Source: Geobacteraceae bacterium (GTDB lineage Bacteria; Desulfobacterota; Desulfuromonadia; Desulfuromonadales; Geopsychrobacteraceae). From it: 8,267 bases of DNA. Positions 6,843-8,267 of the stretch are shown here, piece after piece. The notes under the pieces are model-generated. The model saw only the letters and a program-made list of their open reading frames with translations. It ran no database searches and had not been told where the DNA came from. The position numbers and the translations under genes were made by a program. The stretch covers positions 1 to 8,267 of the forward strand of contig JAMOPE010000355.1 of NCBI GenBank assembly GCA_027064785.1. The letters run 5' to 3'. Position 1 is the stretch's first letter. Every line of letters begins with the position of its first letter.

Positions 6843-7473
6843 CCTTTTCCTCCACAACATCCCAGATCAAACGGGGATCAAAACTCTCTGCAGCAAGCAT
6901 CGTCGTGACAACAACCAGTGCAAAGTACAGAACTGCCGGCCCAGCACTGATCTCGGCCAGCACCCCGAGTTGAACCAGAGCAATCAGAATACTCACCACA
7001 TAGACATCGAGCATCGACCAGCGGCCAACGGCCTCGGTCAGCTGATAGAGTCGTGTTAAATTTTCGGGCTGGGTGACCAATTTAAACTGAACCGAAATCA
7101 GCAGATAAATAAGAATTATAAACTTCATAAATGGTATGAAAATACTCGCAATAAATATAACCAGGCCAATTTCCCACGACCCACTGTGGAGGAAATAGAG
7201 GACTCCGCTCATGATGGTATCCGCCTGAACACTGCCGACAGCAGAAGTTATCATCATCGGCAGAACGTTTGCCGGAATGTAAAAGATCATCGCTGCCAAC
7301 AGCAGCGCCCAGGTGCGTGTCAGGCTGTTCCGTTTCCGCCGGTGCAATTCACTGCCACAGCGCGGGCAGCAGACAATCTGAGAGTCTCTGACTTCCGGCC
7401 AGCGACTCAGGAGATGACAATCGCGACAGCTGACCAGCCCCATACGTTTTGCTGAACCATATTTAACCGTCAC
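6835..7473 (-). CDS. pqiA: PqiA-like membrane protein, C-terminal-half homologue (second zinc-ribbon plus four-helix module)
   Basis: Inner-membrane partner of PqiB, thought to load or extract lipids. The 212 residues start with a zinc-ribbon-like pair of Cys knuckles (C16-x2-C19 and C35/C36-x2-C39), then RRKRNSLTRTWALLLA leading into four predicted membrane helices (about 53-77, 100-128, 153-173, 176-195), with the family motif GRWSMLDVYVVSILIALVQ at 150-168. In Escherichia coli the same module is one half of a ~417-residue PqiA; here it is a separate gene. The start is GTG at 7473: GGAG (7485-7482) lies eight bases upstream, whereas the internal ATG (codon 11) has none. GTGA overlaps the upstream pqiA1 stop by four bases, and the 3' end overlaps pqiB by eight, so translation of the whole set is probably coupled. 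Confidence 0.9.
   Translation of the reverse strand: MTVKYGSAKRMGLVSCRDCHLLSRWPEVRDSQIVCCPRCGSELHRRKRNSLTRTWALLLAAMIFYIPANVLPMMITSAVGSVQADTIMSGVLYFLHSGSWEIGLVIFIASIFIPFMKFIILIYLLISVQFKLVTQPENLTRLYQLTEAVGRWSMLDVYVVSILIALVQLGVLAEISAGPAVLYFALVVVTTMLAAESFDPRLIWDVVEEKDE
6849..6853 (-). promoter_or_regulatory. Strong Shine-Dalgarno site deciding the pqiB start
   Basis: The minus strand reads GGAGG followed by AAAAGG and then ATG at 6842, an optimal six-base spacing. It lies between the two in-frame ATG codons (6860 and 6842), so it can serve only the downstream one. It is embedded in the last codons of pqiA2, as expected for coupled translation. Confidence 0.8.
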
Positions 7474-8069
7474 AAGTCTTTCTCCAGACGTTCCCAGACC
7501 ATATGGTGATCGACGGCTGACAACGCAAAAGTAAGAACAAAAATCAGGAGAGAAAAAGCGATCACTGCAAGCCCCGGAACAATCGTCGCCATTTTTGCCA
7601 GTTTAACAATGGAAACCAGAATGCCGAGCATGTAGATCTCCATCATACTCCAGGGTCTGATCTGACCGAGCAACCGAAAAACCGGAATTGCAAAGCGACC
7701 ACGCAAATTAAATTTGAGTGGAATAAAAATATAGACAAGGCTTAGCAGTTGAATAAGTGGTAATAAAACAACTGTCAGCAAAACCAGAGTTGCAAGGGCA
7801 ACATTTTTCTGATTGTAAAGCTGCTCGACACCACTCAGGAGACTGGTCTGTTGAGCAATTGAACCACTCTTCATGGTCAAAAACGGATAGGATACCGCGA
7901 TACCATAAAGAACCAGTCCGGCAAGCGTCCACGCTAAAGTCCGGTCAATACTGTTTTTCCGACTGCGAAACAAAATTGATCCACAACGGACACAGCGCGC
8001 TGCCGCCCGCTCCGGCATGGGAGGAATATCGTGAACAAGATCACACTCGTGACAAGCTATTTTGTGCAT
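7470..8069 (-). CDS. pqiA: PqiA-like membrane protein, N-terminal-half homologue (first zinc-ribbon plus four-helix module)
   Basis: First gene of the pqi operon, an inner-membrane protein homologous to its neighbour. The 199 residues carry Cys pairs C6-x2-C9 and C26-x2-C29 (ACHECD, RCVRCGS), the linker RSRKNSIDRTLAWTLAG (35-51), and membrane stretches at about 44-66, 89-117, 143-158 and 163-186. The block RPWSMMEIYMLGILVSIVKL (138-157) aligns with GRWSMLDVYVVSILIALVQL of the next gene, which shows both are copies of one PqiA module. ATG at 8069 starts directly with the zinc-ribbon as in family members; the upstream purine signal is only gag (within ctgagaattt), so initiation may be weak. The two gene products together equal a full PqiA in length (about 411 residues), so a heterodimer replacing the fused protein is likely. 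A paralogous LetA/YebS-type name is possible, but the three-domain MCE neighbour and the PqiC gene favour Pqi. Confidence 0.9.
   Translation of the reverse strand: MHKIACHECDLVHDIPPMPERAAARCVRCGSILFRSRKNSIDRTLAWTLAGLVLYGIAVSYPFLTMKSGSIAQQTSLLSGVEQLYNQKNVALATLVLLTVVLLPLIQLLSLVYIFIPLKFNLRGRFAIPVFRLLGQIRPWSMMEIYMLGILVSIVKLAKMATIVPGLAVIAFSLLIFVLTFALSAVDHHMVWERLEKDL
7482..7485 (-). promoter_or_regulatory. Shine-Dalgarno site supporting the GTG start of pqiA2
   Basis: GGAG on the minus strand stands eight bases before the GTG at 7473, inside the 3' end of pqiA1. The alternative internal ATG ten codons later has no purine-rich site before it, so the GTG is preferred. Confidence 0.7.
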
Positions 8070-8267
8070 AAATTCTCAGAAAGGGGGAGATTAAAAAACA
8101 GTGTAAGTTGAAAAAGTAACATCTCTCCATAGCAGCGACAGCCCTTTAAACACAGGGTTAATCAAGGAAAAACTTTCAACCTCTTTGCGTGCCTTGCCAG
8201 CGACCGGACATGCCACATAAACAGGTGGGACAAAATGAAAGAAAGAACCTGAAATAAGTCAGTCAGA
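8070..8267. other. Upstream region of the pqi operon; no gene recognised
   Basis: These 198 bases should contain the promoter and 5' leader of the pqi operon, reading leftward. They are A/T-rich near 8090-8110. One minus-strand frame is open from 8258 to a TAA at 8091-8093 but has no ATG, no ribosome site and no recognisable protein, so it is not called. On the plus strand the only ATG-started frame near the edge (8210) stops after 15 codons. No convincing -35/-10 pair or strong hairpin was found. Confidence 0.4.

Noticed and set aside
6843..6860. Upstream ATG at 6860 as the pqiB start, adding six residues
   Set aside because: The strong GGAGG site lies downstream of it and is optimally spaced for the ATG at 6842.
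7757..8071. 104-codon plus-strand open frame antisense to pqiA1
   Set aside because: It overlaps the whole 5' half of a clear PqiA-family gene and shows no protein-like features.
8091..8258. Open minus-strand frame upstream of pqiA1 that might be a small leader gene
   Set aside because: No ATG; the only candidate starts (GTG near 8216, TTG further down) lack ribosome sites, and the product is not recognisable.

Overview
The window holds two convergent operons from a Gram-negative bacterium with about 50% G+C. Tight Shine-Dalgarno sites, start/stop overlaps and an outer-membrane lipoprotein point to a proteobacterium. The gene style (livKHMGF, and pqiA split into two genes) would fit a Desulfuromonas/Geobacter-like lineage, but that placement is an impression and was not tested.

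Plus strand, about 2-4438: a branched-chain amino acid type (HAAT) ABC importer in the order substrate-binding protein (5' part cut off by the window edge), LivH, LivM, LivG, LivF. The last three genes are linked by one-base stop/start overlaps. The binding-protein gene is separated from livH by about 120 bases that carry a strong hairpin, probably an attenuator or 3'-end stabiliser that lets the binding protein be made in excess. A perfect 15-bp hairpin at 4443-4477 closes the operon.

Minus strand, 8069 down to 4489: a four-gene lipid-trafficking (MCE/Pqi) operon, pqiA1-pqiA2-pqiB-pqiC. PqiA, usually one protein with two homologous halves, is encoded here as two adjacent genes, each with its own zinc-ribbon. 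PqiB has three MCE domains plus a long helical C-terminus. PqiC is an outer-membrane-type lipoprotein. All three junctions overlap (4, 8 and 4 bases), so the four proteins are probably made in a coupled way as one envelope-spanning complex. The operon promoter should lie upstream of 8069, but no convincing -35/-10 pair was found in the remaining 198 bases.

The two operons share no visible function; they meet at a 50-base gap occupied mainly by the terminator hairpin. I found no mobile element, CRISPR array, tRNA, rRNA or clearly novel system. The most useful points for a second look are the split PqiA, the intercistronic hairpin after the binding protein, the asymmetric ATPase sites of LivG/LivF and the tandem repeat in the PqiB needle.
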